Part shown: in pieces, positions 15,461 through 24,298 of the stretch
Layout of the letters: each line of letters starts with the position of its first letter
How positions within the stretch are numbered: position 1 is the stretch's first letter
Source of the DNA: an uncultured Lachnospiraceae bacterium
Lineage (GTDB): Bacteria; Bacillota; Clostridia; Lachnospirales; Lachnospiraceae
Length of the DNA stretch: 50,619 nucleotides
Assembly: GCA_910588825.1 (NCBI GenBank)
Contig: CAJURF010000019.1
Coordinates: 1 to 50,619 of the forward strand
Reading direction: 5' to 3'
Made by a program: the position numbers and the translations under genes
The notes under the pieces: generated by a model
The model's input: only the letters and a program-made list of their open reading frames with translations
Database searches by the model: none
Told to the model about the DNA's origin: nothing

Positions 15461-18400
15461 ATGTATCTGAAAAGCATTGAGGTACAGGGGTTTAAGTCAT
15501 TTGCCCAGAAGATTCTTTTTGAATTCCACAATGGGATTACAGGTATTGTGGGACCCAATGGAAGCGGAAAGAGCAATGTGGCGGATGCAGTCCGGTGGGT
15601 CCTGGGAGAGCAGAGCGCCAGACAGTTAAGGGGCGGCAATATGCAGGATGTAATTTTCTCAGGGACAGAAAACCGCAGGCCCTTAAGCTATGCATCAGTA
15701 GCCATTACCCTGGACAACAATGACCATAAACTGCCTGTGTCATTTGATGAAGTGACAGTGGCCAGACGGCTTTACCGCTCCGGAGAAAGCGAATATTTAA
15801 TCAATGGCAGCAGCTGCAGGCTGAAAGATATTCAAGAGCTGTTCTATGACACCGGAATTGGAAAAGAGGGTTACTCCATTATCGGACAGGGGCAGATCGA
15901 CCGTATTTTAAGCGGCAAACCGGAAGAACGCAGGGAGCTGTTTGATGAGGCGGCGGGAATTGTAAAATTCAAGCGGAGAAAAAACACGGCGCTGAAAAAG
16001 CTGGAGGATGAAAAGCAGAATCTGCTGAGAGTGACAGATATTTTAACGGAGCTGTCCCGTCAGCTGGGACCGCTGGAAAAGCAGTCAGAAAAGGCCAGAC
16101 TGTATTTGGCGAGAAAGGAAGAATTGAAAAAGGCGGATATCTGCTTGTTTCTGGCACAATCGGAGGAGATGAAAGGCCAGCTGGAGGAACTGGAAGGAAA
16201 ACGCAGGCTGACAGAAGAAAACATGGAAGAAATTTCCCGGCAGTTAGAGACAGCCGGGAGAGAATATGAAAGTCTGGAAGCTGCCATGGAGAACCTGGAC
16301 TCTCAGGCGGAACAGGCCAGAAAAAAGACCCAGGAAAATGCCCTGCGCCGGCAGCAGCTGGAGGGGCAGATTAATGTATTGAAAGAGCAGGTTCATACCG
16401 GAAAGTCCAATGAGGAACAAAACCGCAGACGGCTGGCAGACGTGGAAGACGGTCTGGCCTCCAGAGGGGAAGAACTGGAAAAATATGCTGAGGAGAGGGA
16501 AACGCTTCAAGAGGCGCGGGCAGAAATTGACCGGGAAAAACTTCAGAGGCAGGATACCTTAGATAATCTGAATGAGACCATCGGCACGTATTCCCGGGAG
16601 ATTGAAGACGGGAAAAACGAGATTATCGAGATTTTGAACAAGCGGGCGAACACTAAGGGAAAAATGCAGCGGTTCGATACCATGATGGAGCAGGTGGAGA
16701 TACGAAAAGCGGATTTGAACCAGAAAGCGCTCCGCCTAAAAAGTGAGGAGGAAGAACTCCAGAAATCTTTGGAAGAAGCGCAGGAAGCCTGTACCCAGGT
16801 TACCGGGCGGGCAGAGCAGCTGGCCTTGGAGAGCAGACAAACCCAAGAAAAGATTCAGAATCTCACCGGAAAAATCCAGGAGCAGTCCAAAATTCAGGAA
16901 CAGCAGCAGGCCGCCTATCACCGGGATGCCTCACGGCTGGAATCGCTGCGGAATCTGGCAGAGCGTTATGAGGGATATGGTAACAGCATACGCCGGGTGA
17001 TGGAGAAGCGCAAAGACATACCCGGCATTCAGGGGGTAGTGGCGGATCTGATACAGGTGGAAAAAAATTATGAGACAGCCATTGAGACGGCTCTGGGGGG
17101 CAGCATTCAAAATGTGGTGACGGATACGGAGCAGACGGCAAAAAAGTTGATTCAATATCTGAAAGAAAAAAGATTCGGACGGGCTACCTTTTTGCCATTG
17201 ACCAGCATCAGCAGCAGGGGAGGCATTCAGCCTGAGAGTGTGTTAAAAGAGCCTGGGGTTATCGGACCGGCCAGCGGCCTGGTAAAGTCAGATTCCAGAT
17301 ATCAGGGGCTGGTACAGTATCTGCTGGGGAGAGTTCTGGTGGTAGATCAGATGGACCATGCTATCGCCATTGGAAAGAAGTACCGCCATTCCCTTCGCAT
17401 GGTCACTCTGGAAGGAGAGTCCTTCAGTCCAGGTGGTTCTATGACAGGAGGAGCCTATAAGAACAACAGCAATCTTCTGGGAAGGCGGCGGGAGATTGAA
17501 GAACTGGAAAACCTGGTACACAAGAACCGGGAACGGCTGGAAAATCTGCAGGCACAGCTGAAAGAGTGGAGGAGCAGCAGAGAGCAGCTCAGGGAGCTGG
17601 CTGTCCGGCTTCAAAAAGATCTGCAGGAGACTTCCCTTCAGCAGAACACCCTGCAGATGAATCTGTCCCAGCAAAAAGAAAAAGAAGAAGAAATACAAAA
17701 ACGGTATCAGCGCCTGGATAGAGAAAGGGTGGAGATTGGGGAACAGGTCTGTGAGCTGGAGGAGAGTATGTCCTCCATTCAGAAAGAACTGGAACAGTCC
17801 GGACAGGAAGAAAAAGAGCTGGAAGTCTTTATCAAAGAGCGGCAGAAAGAGCTGGAACAGCTGCAGAAAGAACAGCAGGAACACCAAAAAGAAGTGGAGG
17901 AAATTCATCTCCAGGAATCTGCTCTTCAGCAGAAAGCAGAATTCCTGAATACCGATATGCAGAGAATCAGGCAGGAGAAGAAAAAGCTGCAGCAGGAACT
18001 GGATGAGATTCAGGATAGTCTGCATACGGGTGTTCAGGAAATCAGTCAGAAGGAGGAAAAAATTTCCTGTCTTCAGGAGGAGATGGACGAGGCAGATAAC
18101 CTGGCACAAGAAGGCGAAGCCAGGATGAAGGAACTTTTAAAAGAGCGGGAAGAAGTGGCGGACAGACACAAAGAATTTTTCCAGAAACGGGAAGAATTGT
18201 CCAAGCAGATGAATCTGCTGGATAAAGAGGGATTCCGTGTGAACAGTCAGATTGACAAACTGGAAGAGACACAGGAAGCGCGGATTGGCTACATGTGGGA
18301 GGAATATGAAATGACTCCGGGAAATGCCGCAAAGAGTGTTTCAGAAGAAGAGAACCGTACACCAGGAGAATTGAAAAAAGACATTGCCAGGGTTAGAGAA

Positions 18401-19021
18401 GAAATCAGGAAGCTGGGGGATGTAAACGTAAATGCCATTGAGGACTACAAAGAGCTGCAGGAGAGACATACGTTCCTGTCTGCACAGCACGAGGACCTGG
18501 TGACAGCGGAAAAAACACTTCTGCAGATTATTGAAGACCTGGATACAGGTATGCGGAAACAGTTTGCAGAAAAATTCAAGGAAATACAAAGGGAATTCAA
18601 TAAGGCATTTCAGGATTTATTTGGAGGGGGAAAAGGTACGCTGGAGCTGATGGAGGATGCGGATATCCTGGAGGCGGGAATTAAGATTATTTCCCAGCCT
18701 CCGGGGAAGAAGCTTCAGAATATGATGCAGCTGTCAGGGGGCGAGAAGGCACTTACCGCCATTGCACTGCTCTTTGCCATCCAGAATCTGAAGCCATCGC
18801 CCTTTTGTCTTCTGGACGAAATAGAGGCTGCTCTGGACGATTCCAATGTGGTGAGATTTGCCCAGTATGTACATAAATTGACGAAGAATACGCAATTTAT
18901 TATTATTACCCACAGGCGGGGAACGATGAACGCGGCTGACCGGCTGTATGGGATTACCATGCAGGAAAAGGGGGTTTCCACCCTGGTATCGGTAGATCTG
19001 GTTCAGAGTGATCTGCAGTAA
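15461..19021 (+). CDS. smc: chromosome segregation ATPase SMC
   Basis: A 1186-aa protein with the full SMC layout. There is an N-terminal ATPase half with Walker A GPNGSGKSNVADA (about 32-44), a long coiled coil (about 165-500), a globular hinge (about 515-650, with VVADLIQVEKNYETAIETAL), a second coiled coil, and a C-terminal half with the signature LSGGEKALTAIALLFA and Walker B FCLLDEIEAALDD. SMC dimers with ScpAB load near origins and organise newly replicated chromosomes. The MYLKSIEVQGFKSFAQK start is typical. It follows rnc directly and is followed after 11 bp by ftsY. Confidence 0.98.
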   Translation: MYLKSIEVQGFKSFAQKILFEFHNGITGIVGPNGSGKSNVADAVRWVLGEQSARQLRGGNMQDVIFSGTENRRPLSYASVAITLDNNDHKLPVSFDEVTVARRLYRSGESEYLINGSSCRLKDIQELFYDTGIGKEGYSIIGQGQIDRILSGKPEERRELFDEAAGIVKFKRRKNTALKKLEDEKQNLLRVTDILTELSRQLGPLEKQSEKARLYLARKEELKKADICLFLAQSEEMKGQLEELEGKRRLTEENMEEISRQLETAGREYESLEAAMENLDSQAEQARKKTQENALRRQQLEGQINVLKEQVHTGKSNEEQNRRRLADVEDGLASRGEELEKYAEERETLQEARAEIDREKLQRQDTLDNLNETIGTYSREIEDGKNEIIEILNKRANTKGKMQRFDTMMEQVEIRKADLNQKALRLKSEEEELQKSLEEAQEACTQVTGRAEQLALESRQTQEKIQNLTGKIQEQSKIQEQQQAAYHRDASRLESLRNLAERYEGYGNSIRRVMEKRKDIPGIQGVVADLIQVEKNYETAIETALGGSIQNVVTDTEQTAKKLIQYLKEKRFGRATFLPLTSISSRGGIQPESVLKEPGVIGPASGLVKSDSRYQGLVQYLLGRVLVVDQMDHAIAIGKKYRHSLRMVTLEGESFSPGGSMTGGAYKNNSNLLGRRREIEELENLVHKNRERLENLQAQLKEWRSSREQLRELAVRLQKDLQETSLQQNTLQMNLSQQKEKEEEIQKRYQRLDRERVEIGEQVCELEESMSSIQKELEQSGQEEKELEVFIKERQKELEQLQKEQQEHQKEVEEIHLQESALQQKAEFLNTDMQRIRQEKKKLQQELDEIQDSLHTGVQEISQKEEKISCLQEEMDEADNLAQEGEARMKELLKEREEVADRHKEFFQKREELSKQMNLLDKEGFRVNSQIDKLEETQEARIGYMWEEYEMTPGNAAKSVSEEENRTPGELKKDIARVREEIRKLGDVNVNAIEDYKELQERHTFLSAQHEDLVTAEKTLLQIIEDLDTGMRKQFAEKFKEIQREFNKAFQDLFGGGKGTLELMEDADILEAGIKIISQPPGKKLQNMMQLSGGEKALTAIALLFAIQNLKPSPFCLLDEIEAALDDSNVVRFAQYVHKLTKNTQFIIITHRRGTMNAADRLYGITMQEKGVSTLVSVDLVQSDLQ

Positions 19022-19032
19022 GGAGGATTGAT

Positions 19033-19971
19033 ATGGCAGAAGAAAAACAGGGGTTTTTTAAGCGGCTGGTAAACGGTCTGGCCAAGACCAGAGAAAATAT
19101 TGTTTCAGGGATTGATTCCATATTCAGCGGTTTTTCCAGCATTGACGATGATTTTTACGAGGAAATAGAAGAAATACTGATTATGGGGGACATTGGAATC
19201 AATGCCACCACTTCTATTATCCAGAAGCTGAAAGACCAGGTGGCGGAGAAGCACATCAAAGACCCGTCAGAATGCAAACAGCTGCTGATTGACAGCGTGA
19301 CGGAACAGATGCAGGTGGAGGACACCCAGTATGAATTTGAAAACCGCAAATCTGTGATTCTGGTGGTGGGCGTCAACGGTGTGGGTAAGACCACATCAGT
19401 GGGAAAATTGGCAGGAAAGCTGAAAGACCAGGGGAAAAAAGTGGTGCTGGCGGCAGCAGATACCTTCCGGGCGGCAGCAGGGGAACAGCTGACCCAGTGG
19501 GCCAACCGGGCAGGTGTGGAAATTATCGGAGGCCAGGACGGAGCAGACCCGGCGTCTGTGGTCTATGACGCGGTGGCAGCTGCCAAAGCCAGGAATGCAG
19601 ATGTTCTGCTGTGTGATACGGCAGGACGCCTTCACAATAAGAAAAATCTCATGGAAGAACTGCGGAAAATATACCGGATTCTGGAACGGGAGTATCCGGA
19701 GGCATACCTGGAGACTCTGGTGGTGCTGGACGGGACAACCGGGCAGAACGCTCTGATTCAGGCAAGGCAGTTCAGCGAAGCGGCCAATCTGACAGGTATC
19801 ATCCTCACAAAACTGGACGGGACGGCCAAGGGGGGAATTGCGGTGGCTATCCAGTCGGAACTGAATATACCTGTAAAGTATATTGGAGTGGGCGAGAGTA
19901 TCGACGATCTGCAGAAATTTGATGCACAGGCTTTTGTGAATGCGTTGTTTCATATAGAAGAAGGACAATAG
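19033..19971 (+). CDS. ftsY: signal recognition particle receptor FtsY
   Basis: A 312-aa SRP GTPase with the short N-terminal extension usual in Firmicutes (no long acidic A domain). The N domain covers about 10-95; the G domain has GVNGVGKTTSVGKLA (G1), DTFRAAAGEQL (G2), DTAGRLHNKKNLMEEL (G3), TKLDGTAKGG (G4) and the closing GVGESIDDLQKFDAQAFV. FtsY docks ribosome-SRP complexes at the membrane for co-translational insertion. AAGGAGG precedes the ATG. It ends the plsX operon; ilvA follows 14 bp later and may be read through. Confidence 0.97.
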   Translation: MAEEKQGFFKRLVNGLAKTRENIVSGIDSIFSGFSSIDDDFYEEIEEILIMGDIGINATTSIIQKLKDQVAEKHIKDPSECKQLLIDSVTEQMQVEDTQYEFENRKSVILVVGVNGVGKTTSVGKLAGKLKDQGKKVVLAAADTFRAAAGEQLTQWANRAGVEIIGGQDGADPASVVYDAVAAAKARNADVLLCDTAGRLHNKKNLMEELRKIYRILEREYPEAYLETLVVLDGTTGQNALIQARQFSEAANLTGIILTKLDGTAKGGIAVAIQSELNIPVKYIGVGESIDDLQKFDAQAFVNALFHIEEGQ

Positions 19972-19985
19972 GAAGGTTATAAAAT

Positions 19986-21197
19986 ATGCTGACATTAGAT
20001 AAATTTGAAGAAGCATCAGAAATTGTCAAAAAAGTAACGAGAGAGACGAAACTGATTTACAGTGAATATTTAAGCGAACAGACTGAAAATAAAGTATACC
20101 TGAAACCGGAGAATATGCAGCTTACCGGAGCCTATAAAGTCAGGGGGGCTTATTATAAGATCAGTACATTATCTCAGGAAGAGAAAGAGAGGGGGCTGAT
20201 TACTGCGTCAGCAGGGAACCATGCCCAGGGGGTGGCGTATGCGGCGAGAGCCTTCGGTGTAAAAGCTGTCATTGTCATGCCTACCACCACCCCTCTGATC
20301 AAGGTGGAGCGGACCAAGAGCTACGGGGCGGAGGTGGTGCTGTACGGGGATATCTATGATGAATCCTGTAAGTATGCACTTGAGCTGGCAGAGGAAAACG
20401 GATATACGTTTATCCATCCCTTTGACGATTTGTCGGTGGCCACCGGGCAGGGAACCATAGCCATGGAGATTATTCAGGATCTGCCTTTAGTGGACTATAT
20501 TTTAGTCCCTGTGGGAGGCGGCGGCCTGGCGGCAGGGGTGTCGGTTCTGGCAAAGCAGCTGAATCCCCATATCAAAGTGATCGGTGTGGAGCCGGAAGGG
20601 GCCAACTGTCTGGAGGTTTCCCTGGAAAAAGGAGAGCTGTGCACACTTCCGGAGGTGGCTACCATTGCAGACGGCACAGCGGTGCAGACTCCTGGGGAAA
20701 AGATTTTTCCCTATCTGAAAGAAAACATTGATGAGGTGATCACCATTCAGGATGATGAGTTGATTGTAGCTTTTCTGGATATTGTGGAAAACCACAAAAT
20801 GGTGGTGGAGAATTCGGGACTTCTTACAGTGGCTGCTCTGAGGCATCTGGAGTTTTCCGGGAAAAAGGTGGTCTGTATTTTAAGCGGCGGAAATATGGAC
20901 GTGATTACTATGGCTTCAGTGGTACAGCACGGATTGATTCAGAGAGACCGGATTTTCACAGTATCTGTTCTGCTGCCGGATAAACCGGGGGAACTGGTAA
21001 GGGTCTCCTCTGTGATCGCTCAGCATCAGGGAAATGTTATTAAACTGGACCATAATCAGTTTGTCAGCACCAACCGCAGAGCTGCGGTGGAATTGAAGAT
21101 TACGATGGAAGCCTTTGGAACAGCACATAAGAGGCAGATTGTGGGGGCCCTGGAACAGGCCGGGTTCCGGCCGAAGGTAATACGGCCTATCTTATAG
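19986..21197 (+). CDS. ilvA: threonine ammonia-lyase with C-terminal ACT domain
   Basis: A 403-aa fold-type II PLP enzyme. The PLP lysine is K51 in LTGAYKVRGAYYK, the phosphate-binding glycine loop is VPVGGGGLAAG (about 177-187), and SAGNHAQGVA lies near 75. The last 75 residues form one ACT domain (FTVSVLLPDKPGELVRVSSV), the medium-length type. It deaminates threonine to 2-oxobutyrate, either for isoleucine synthesis or for catabolism; sequence does not decide, though the single ACT-like domain differs from the long, two-domain biosynthetic form. Genes for other Ile steps are not nearby. Confidence 0.92.
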   Translation: MLTLDKFEEASEIVKKVTRETKLIYSEYLSEQTENKVYLKPENMQLTGAYKVRGAYYKISTLSQEEKERGLITASAGNHAQGVAYAARAFGVKAVIVMPTTTPLIKVERTKSYGAEVVLYGDIYDESCKYALELAEENGYTFIHPFDDLSVATGQGTIAMEIIQDLPLVDYILVPVGGGGLAAGVSVLAKQLNPHIKVIGVEPEGANCLEVSLEKGELCTLPEVATIADGTAVQTPGEKIFPYLKENIDEVITIQDDELIVAFLDIVENHKMVVENSGLLTVAALRHLEFSGKKVVCILSGGNMDVITMASVVQHGLIQRDRIFTVSVLLPDKPGELVRVSSVIAQHQGNVIKLDHNQFVSTNRRAAVELKITMEAFGTAHKRQIVGALEQAGFRPKVIRPIL

Positions 21198-21214
21198 GAG
21201 TGAGGGTGTTGGAC

Positions 21215-22597
21215 ATGAATATAATCGGTGCTTACGCAGTGCCCCACCCACCGCTGATTATCCCGGAGGTGGGGCGGGGACAGGAGCAGAATATACAGGC
21301 CACCGCAGACTCCTATGAACGGATTGGGCGTCAGGTGGCGAGTCAGAAGCCGGATGTTCTGGTGGTGATTTCCCCGCACAGTGTTTCCTATGCAGATTAT
21401 CTGCATATTTCTCCCGGCAGTCAGGCCCAGGGAGATTTTGGCAGTTTTGGGGCACCTGACATAGTTGTGCAGACACTTTATGACCAGGATTTTGCCAATC
21501 AGCTGTGCGCTCACGCAGAATATCATGGGATACCGGCGGGATTTCTGGGAGAAAAGGACCCGGCACTGGACCACGGTACCATGATACCGTTGTACTTTAT
21601 ACAGAAATATGCAGGCTATATTCCCATTGTGCGTATTTCCATTTCGGGGCTTTCCTATCAGCATCATTATCAGCTGGGACAGTGTATCTGTCAGACCGCC
21701 GCCGCTGCCGGCAAAAGAACGGTAATTTTAGCCAGCGGAGACCTGTCCCATAAATTGAGAGAGGACGGGCCCTATGGGTTTTCCATGGATGGCTTGCTGT
21801 TCGATGAAAAAATATGTAATATTTTTTCAAAAGGAGATTTTTCCGCCCTGCTGGGAATTGATGAGGAATTCTGCGAAGCCGCCGCAGAGTGCGGACACCG
21901 CTCGTTTGTGATTATGGCAGGGGCGCTGGATGGGTGGAATGTGGAGTCAAAGCTGCTTTCTTATCAGGGGCCTTTTGGAGTGGGGTATGCCGCCGCGGCA
22001 TTTCGCCCCATAGGTCCGTCAGAGGATAGAAAGTTCCTGGAACGGCACATCCGGGAGAAAGAGCGGAAGCGTCTGGAGCGAAAGGATCAGGAGGATGCCT
22101 GGGTCCGGCTGGCCAGGAACTCCCTGGAACACTATATCCAGGAAGGAGAGCACCTGCCCCTGCCAGAAGGCCTGCCCCCTGAATTTTATCAGGAGCAGGC
22201 AGGAGCCTTTGTCTGTCTGAAAATCGACGGGCGTCTGCGGGGATGTATGGGTACCATTCTGCCTGTTCAGAGCTGTATTGGAGAGGAAATCATAGAAAAT
22301 GCCGTCAGCGCCGCTGTCCATGACCACCGCTTTTCTCCTGTTACACTGGAGGAACTGCCCCTGCTCACATACAGCGTGGATATTCTGGGTGAGCCGGAGC
22401 CCATCCAGAGTATAGACCAGCTGGATATTGAGAAATACGGGGTCATTGTACAGTCGGGGCTGAAACGGGGGCTGCTGCTGCCGGACCTGGCCGGAGTGGA
22501 TACGCCCCAGGAGCAGGTGCGTATTGCCCTGGAGAAGGCGGGAATATCCCCTTATGTGGATTATACCATGGAGAGATTTGAGGTGGTGCGGCATTAA
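21215..22597 (+). CDS. AmmeMemoRadiSam-type protein: Memo plus AMMECR1 fusion
   Basis: A 460-aa fusion. Residues about 1-260 are a Memo/LigB-like extradiol dioxygenase fold (AYAVPHPPLIIPEVG, VVISPHSVSYADY, ILASGDLSHKL), and residues about 290-460 are AMMECR1 (LKIDGRLRGCMGTI, AVHDHRFSPVTLEEL). Family knowledge: these domains are encoded with a radical SAM enzyme in many anaerobes, in a system thought to modify a substrate not yet defined with certainty. Here no radical SAM gene is adjacent. The ATG at 21215 has GGAG/GAGGG in front; a GTG at 21200 lies within that site. It sits 17 bp after ilvA. Confidence 0.88.
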   Translation: MNIIGAYAVPHPPLIIPEVGRGQEQNIQATADSYERIGRQVASQKPDVLVVISPHSVSYADYLHISPGSQAQGDFGSFGAPDIVVQTLYDQDFANQLCAHAEYHGIPAGFLGEKDPALDHGTMIPLYFIQKYAGYIPIVRISISGLSYQHHYQLGQCICQTAAAAGKRTVILASGDLSHKLREDGPYGFSMDGLLFDEKICNIFSKGDFSALLGIDEEFCEAAAECGHRSFVIMAGALDGWNVESKLLSYQGPFGVGYAAAAFRPIGPSEDRKFLERHIREKERKRLERKDQEDAWVRLARNSLEHYIQEGEHLPLPEGLPPEFYQEQAGAFVCLKIDGRLRGCMGTILPVQSCIGEEIIENAVSAAVHDHRFSPVTLEELPLLTYSVDILGEPEPIQSIDQLDIEKYGVIVQSGLKRGLLLPDLAGVDTPQEQVRIALEKAGISPYVDYTMERFEVVRH

Positions 22598-22617
22598 ATA
22601 GAAATAGGGAAAATAAT

Positions 22618-22647
22618 AGAGCGTGTTTGAAAAATCATTCACGCTCT
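22618..22647. repeat. palindromic repeat of the AGAGCGTGTCTT family, copy C; may act as terminator
   Basis: AGAGCGTG (22618-22625) pairs with CACGCTCT (22640-22647) around TTTGAAAAATCATT, followed by ATTTTC. It ends the plus-strand Memo/AMMECR1 gene and also overlaps the last codons of the minus-strand AAA gene. Its first 23 bp match the copy at 24216 at 21 positions and in the same orientation. Confidence 0.8.
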
Positions 22648-24191
22648 ATTTTCTCAATCAAGCACCCATGCACTTTTTGAACCTTATCATAAGCAATACC
22701 AACCAGCAGAACAGAATCAAACTCTGCTGCCTTCTGAATATAATTTTTCTGTTTGATCTGCCTAATGGCATATTCCGCTGTATTGTTTACTTTTAATTCC
22801 AGAATAATTGCAGTGCCTTTATTTTTTCGTGGATAGAACAGATAATCGCAGTAACCTTTTCCGCTTTTTTCTTCGCGCACTATGTGGTAGTCCTTTCTGG
22901 CGTAGAGATAGCATAAAGTAATAACACAGGACAGGGAGTTTTCGTCGTTATAGTCCAGAAAGGGAATTTCTCTGTCATGAACAGTTTCCAAAAGTTCTGC
23001 AACTTTTCTTTCATCCATGGCAAGGGTTGCTTCTAACATCATTTTTGAACTGTCTACAATTTCTTTTATTTCGCCCATGCTGTCCCGGGACAAAACCTTC
23101 TGATATTTTTCCATTAATTCGTGATTGGGAATTTTCAGATATCCGTTATAATAGGAAAGAAAGCCGTATACAACCATTGCAGACAAAATATCGCCGCGTG
23201 TCTTAAGCTGCTGCTCAGCTGCGCTGTATCCAGTCAGTTCGGTTTCTATGGGAATGCCTGACACCAGCTTAACAATATCCTCCCTCACTTCATCCACATT
23301 ATGTTCGATGCAGTCTGCAATTTCGTTCATAGGTCCGGTCTCTGTCCAATAATTGAGACAGACGCCCCGTGTCAGGGCATTGCTTACTGAGCGTGGGTTA
23401 AAGAGTCTGTCCCCTGTACTTGTATAATATCCGTCATACCAGTGCTTCATTTCCTGATAAGAAACGGTATTAATTTTCAGGCAGAGATCCCGCACTTCCT
23501 TCTCGTCAAAACCGAAATATGCATCATAAACATTATCATTCACAAAATCAAATTCATGAAACATGTTTAGTTCAGAGCCACTGGAATATTTTGCGATTGG
23601 CAGTACACCTGTCATATAAGCCAGCTCCACATAAGGCTCGTCTTTCAGCAGTCCCCGCAGAAATTTCATAAAACGGTTTTTGTGGCTGACGGTCATAAAA
23701 GACTCGTAGAAAACGGAGTCCCATTCATCCAAGATGAATATAAATGAATCCTGGGTATCCTGAAACATATGGCTTAAGCTTCTGTATTCGCGGCCTCTGA
23801 GATGGGGGTAAGCCTCCTGCAGGTCGTCTTTCAGTGTGTCAGTAATATTACAGATATAGTTGTCATATCCGTCACAAAAATCTGGAAGCTGGCTGAAATC
23901 AATGTGGATTACATTATATTGATTGATGTGGTTTTCATATCTTTCTGTGCCAGAAACGGCAAGATTGTCAAAAATTGGATGACTGTCATATCCTTTTGTA
24001 TAATAGGCACCCAGCATATTGGCATTGATTGTTTTTCCAAACCTTCTAGGGCGGGTAATGCATATAAAAGAATCACCTGTTCCAATCACGTCAGAAATTT
24101 TTTCTATCAGCAGGCTTTTATCCACAAAGACTCTGCCATGTATAACTTTTTCAAACAATAGACTTTGGGCGTTTGTATTGAGATAGTACAT
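22635..24191 (-). CDS. AAA-ATPase-like protein with C-terminal PD-(D/E)XK nuclease domain
   Basis: A 518-aa protein of the widespread family with PF09820-type AAA and PF08011-type nuclease domains. The N-terminal half has a Walker A-like TRPRRFGKTINANML (about 45-60), which lacks the usual GxxxxGK start, and the Walker B-like FIFILDEWDSVF (about 145-156). The C-terminal part has Asp in GKGYCDYLFYP and then AIILELKV, the D...ExK nuclease core (about 455-475). Start at 24191 has AGGAAG upstream; an extension to 24281 only reads through the repeat. Base use is clearly AT-richer than neighbouring larE and the Memo gene, suggesting transfer. Function of the family is not established. Confidence 0.85.
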   Translation of the reverse strand: MYYLNTNAQSLLFEKVIHGRVFVDKSLLIEKISDVIGTGDSFICITRPRRFGKTINANMLGAYYTKGYDSHPIFDNLAVSGTERYENHINQYNVIHIDFSQLPDFCDGYDNYICNITDTLKDDLQEAYPHLRGREYRSLSHMFQDTQDSFIFILDEWDSVFYESFMTVSHKNRFMKFLRGLLKDEPYVELAYMTGVLPIAKYSSGSELNMFHEFDFVNDNVYDAYFGFDEKEVRDLCLKINTVSYQEMKHWYDGYYTSTGDRLFNPRSVSNALTRGVCLNYWTETGPMNEIADCIEHNVDEVREDIVKLVSGIPIETELTGYSAAEQQLKTRGDILSAMVVYGFLSYYNGYLKIPNHELMEKYQKVLSRDSMGEIKEIVDSSKMMLEATLAMDERKVAELLETVHDREIPFLDYNDENSLSCVITLCYLYARKDYHIVREEKSGKGYCDYLFYPRKNKGTAIILELKVNNTAEYAIRQIKQKNYIQKAAEFDSVLLVGIAYDKVQKVHGCLIEKIERE

Positions 24192-24215
24192 AAAAAAATT
24201 ATTTCTTCCTTTCTT

Positions 24216-24238
24216 AGAGCGTGTCTTAAAAATCATTC
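24216..24238. repeat. palindromic repeat of the AGAGCGTGTCTT family, copy D (one arm)
   Basis: These 23 bp are identical to 11881-11903 and match 22618-22640 at all but two positions. The right-hand arm is missing here. It lies 25 bp upstream of the AAA-ATPase start, so that gene sits between two direct copies. Confidence 0.8.
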
Positions 24239-24298
24239 CTGCCACCCGCACGCCCCGCTTTGCGGTTAAATTGCCCCGCATTCAGTTGGCGCAGCCCA

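Noticed and set aside
17288..18109. 273-aa minus-strand frame inside smc, Phe/Leu-rich
   Set aside because: It is the complement of coiled-coil codons (Glu/Lys/Gln), which gives long Phe/Leu runs; not a membrane protein.
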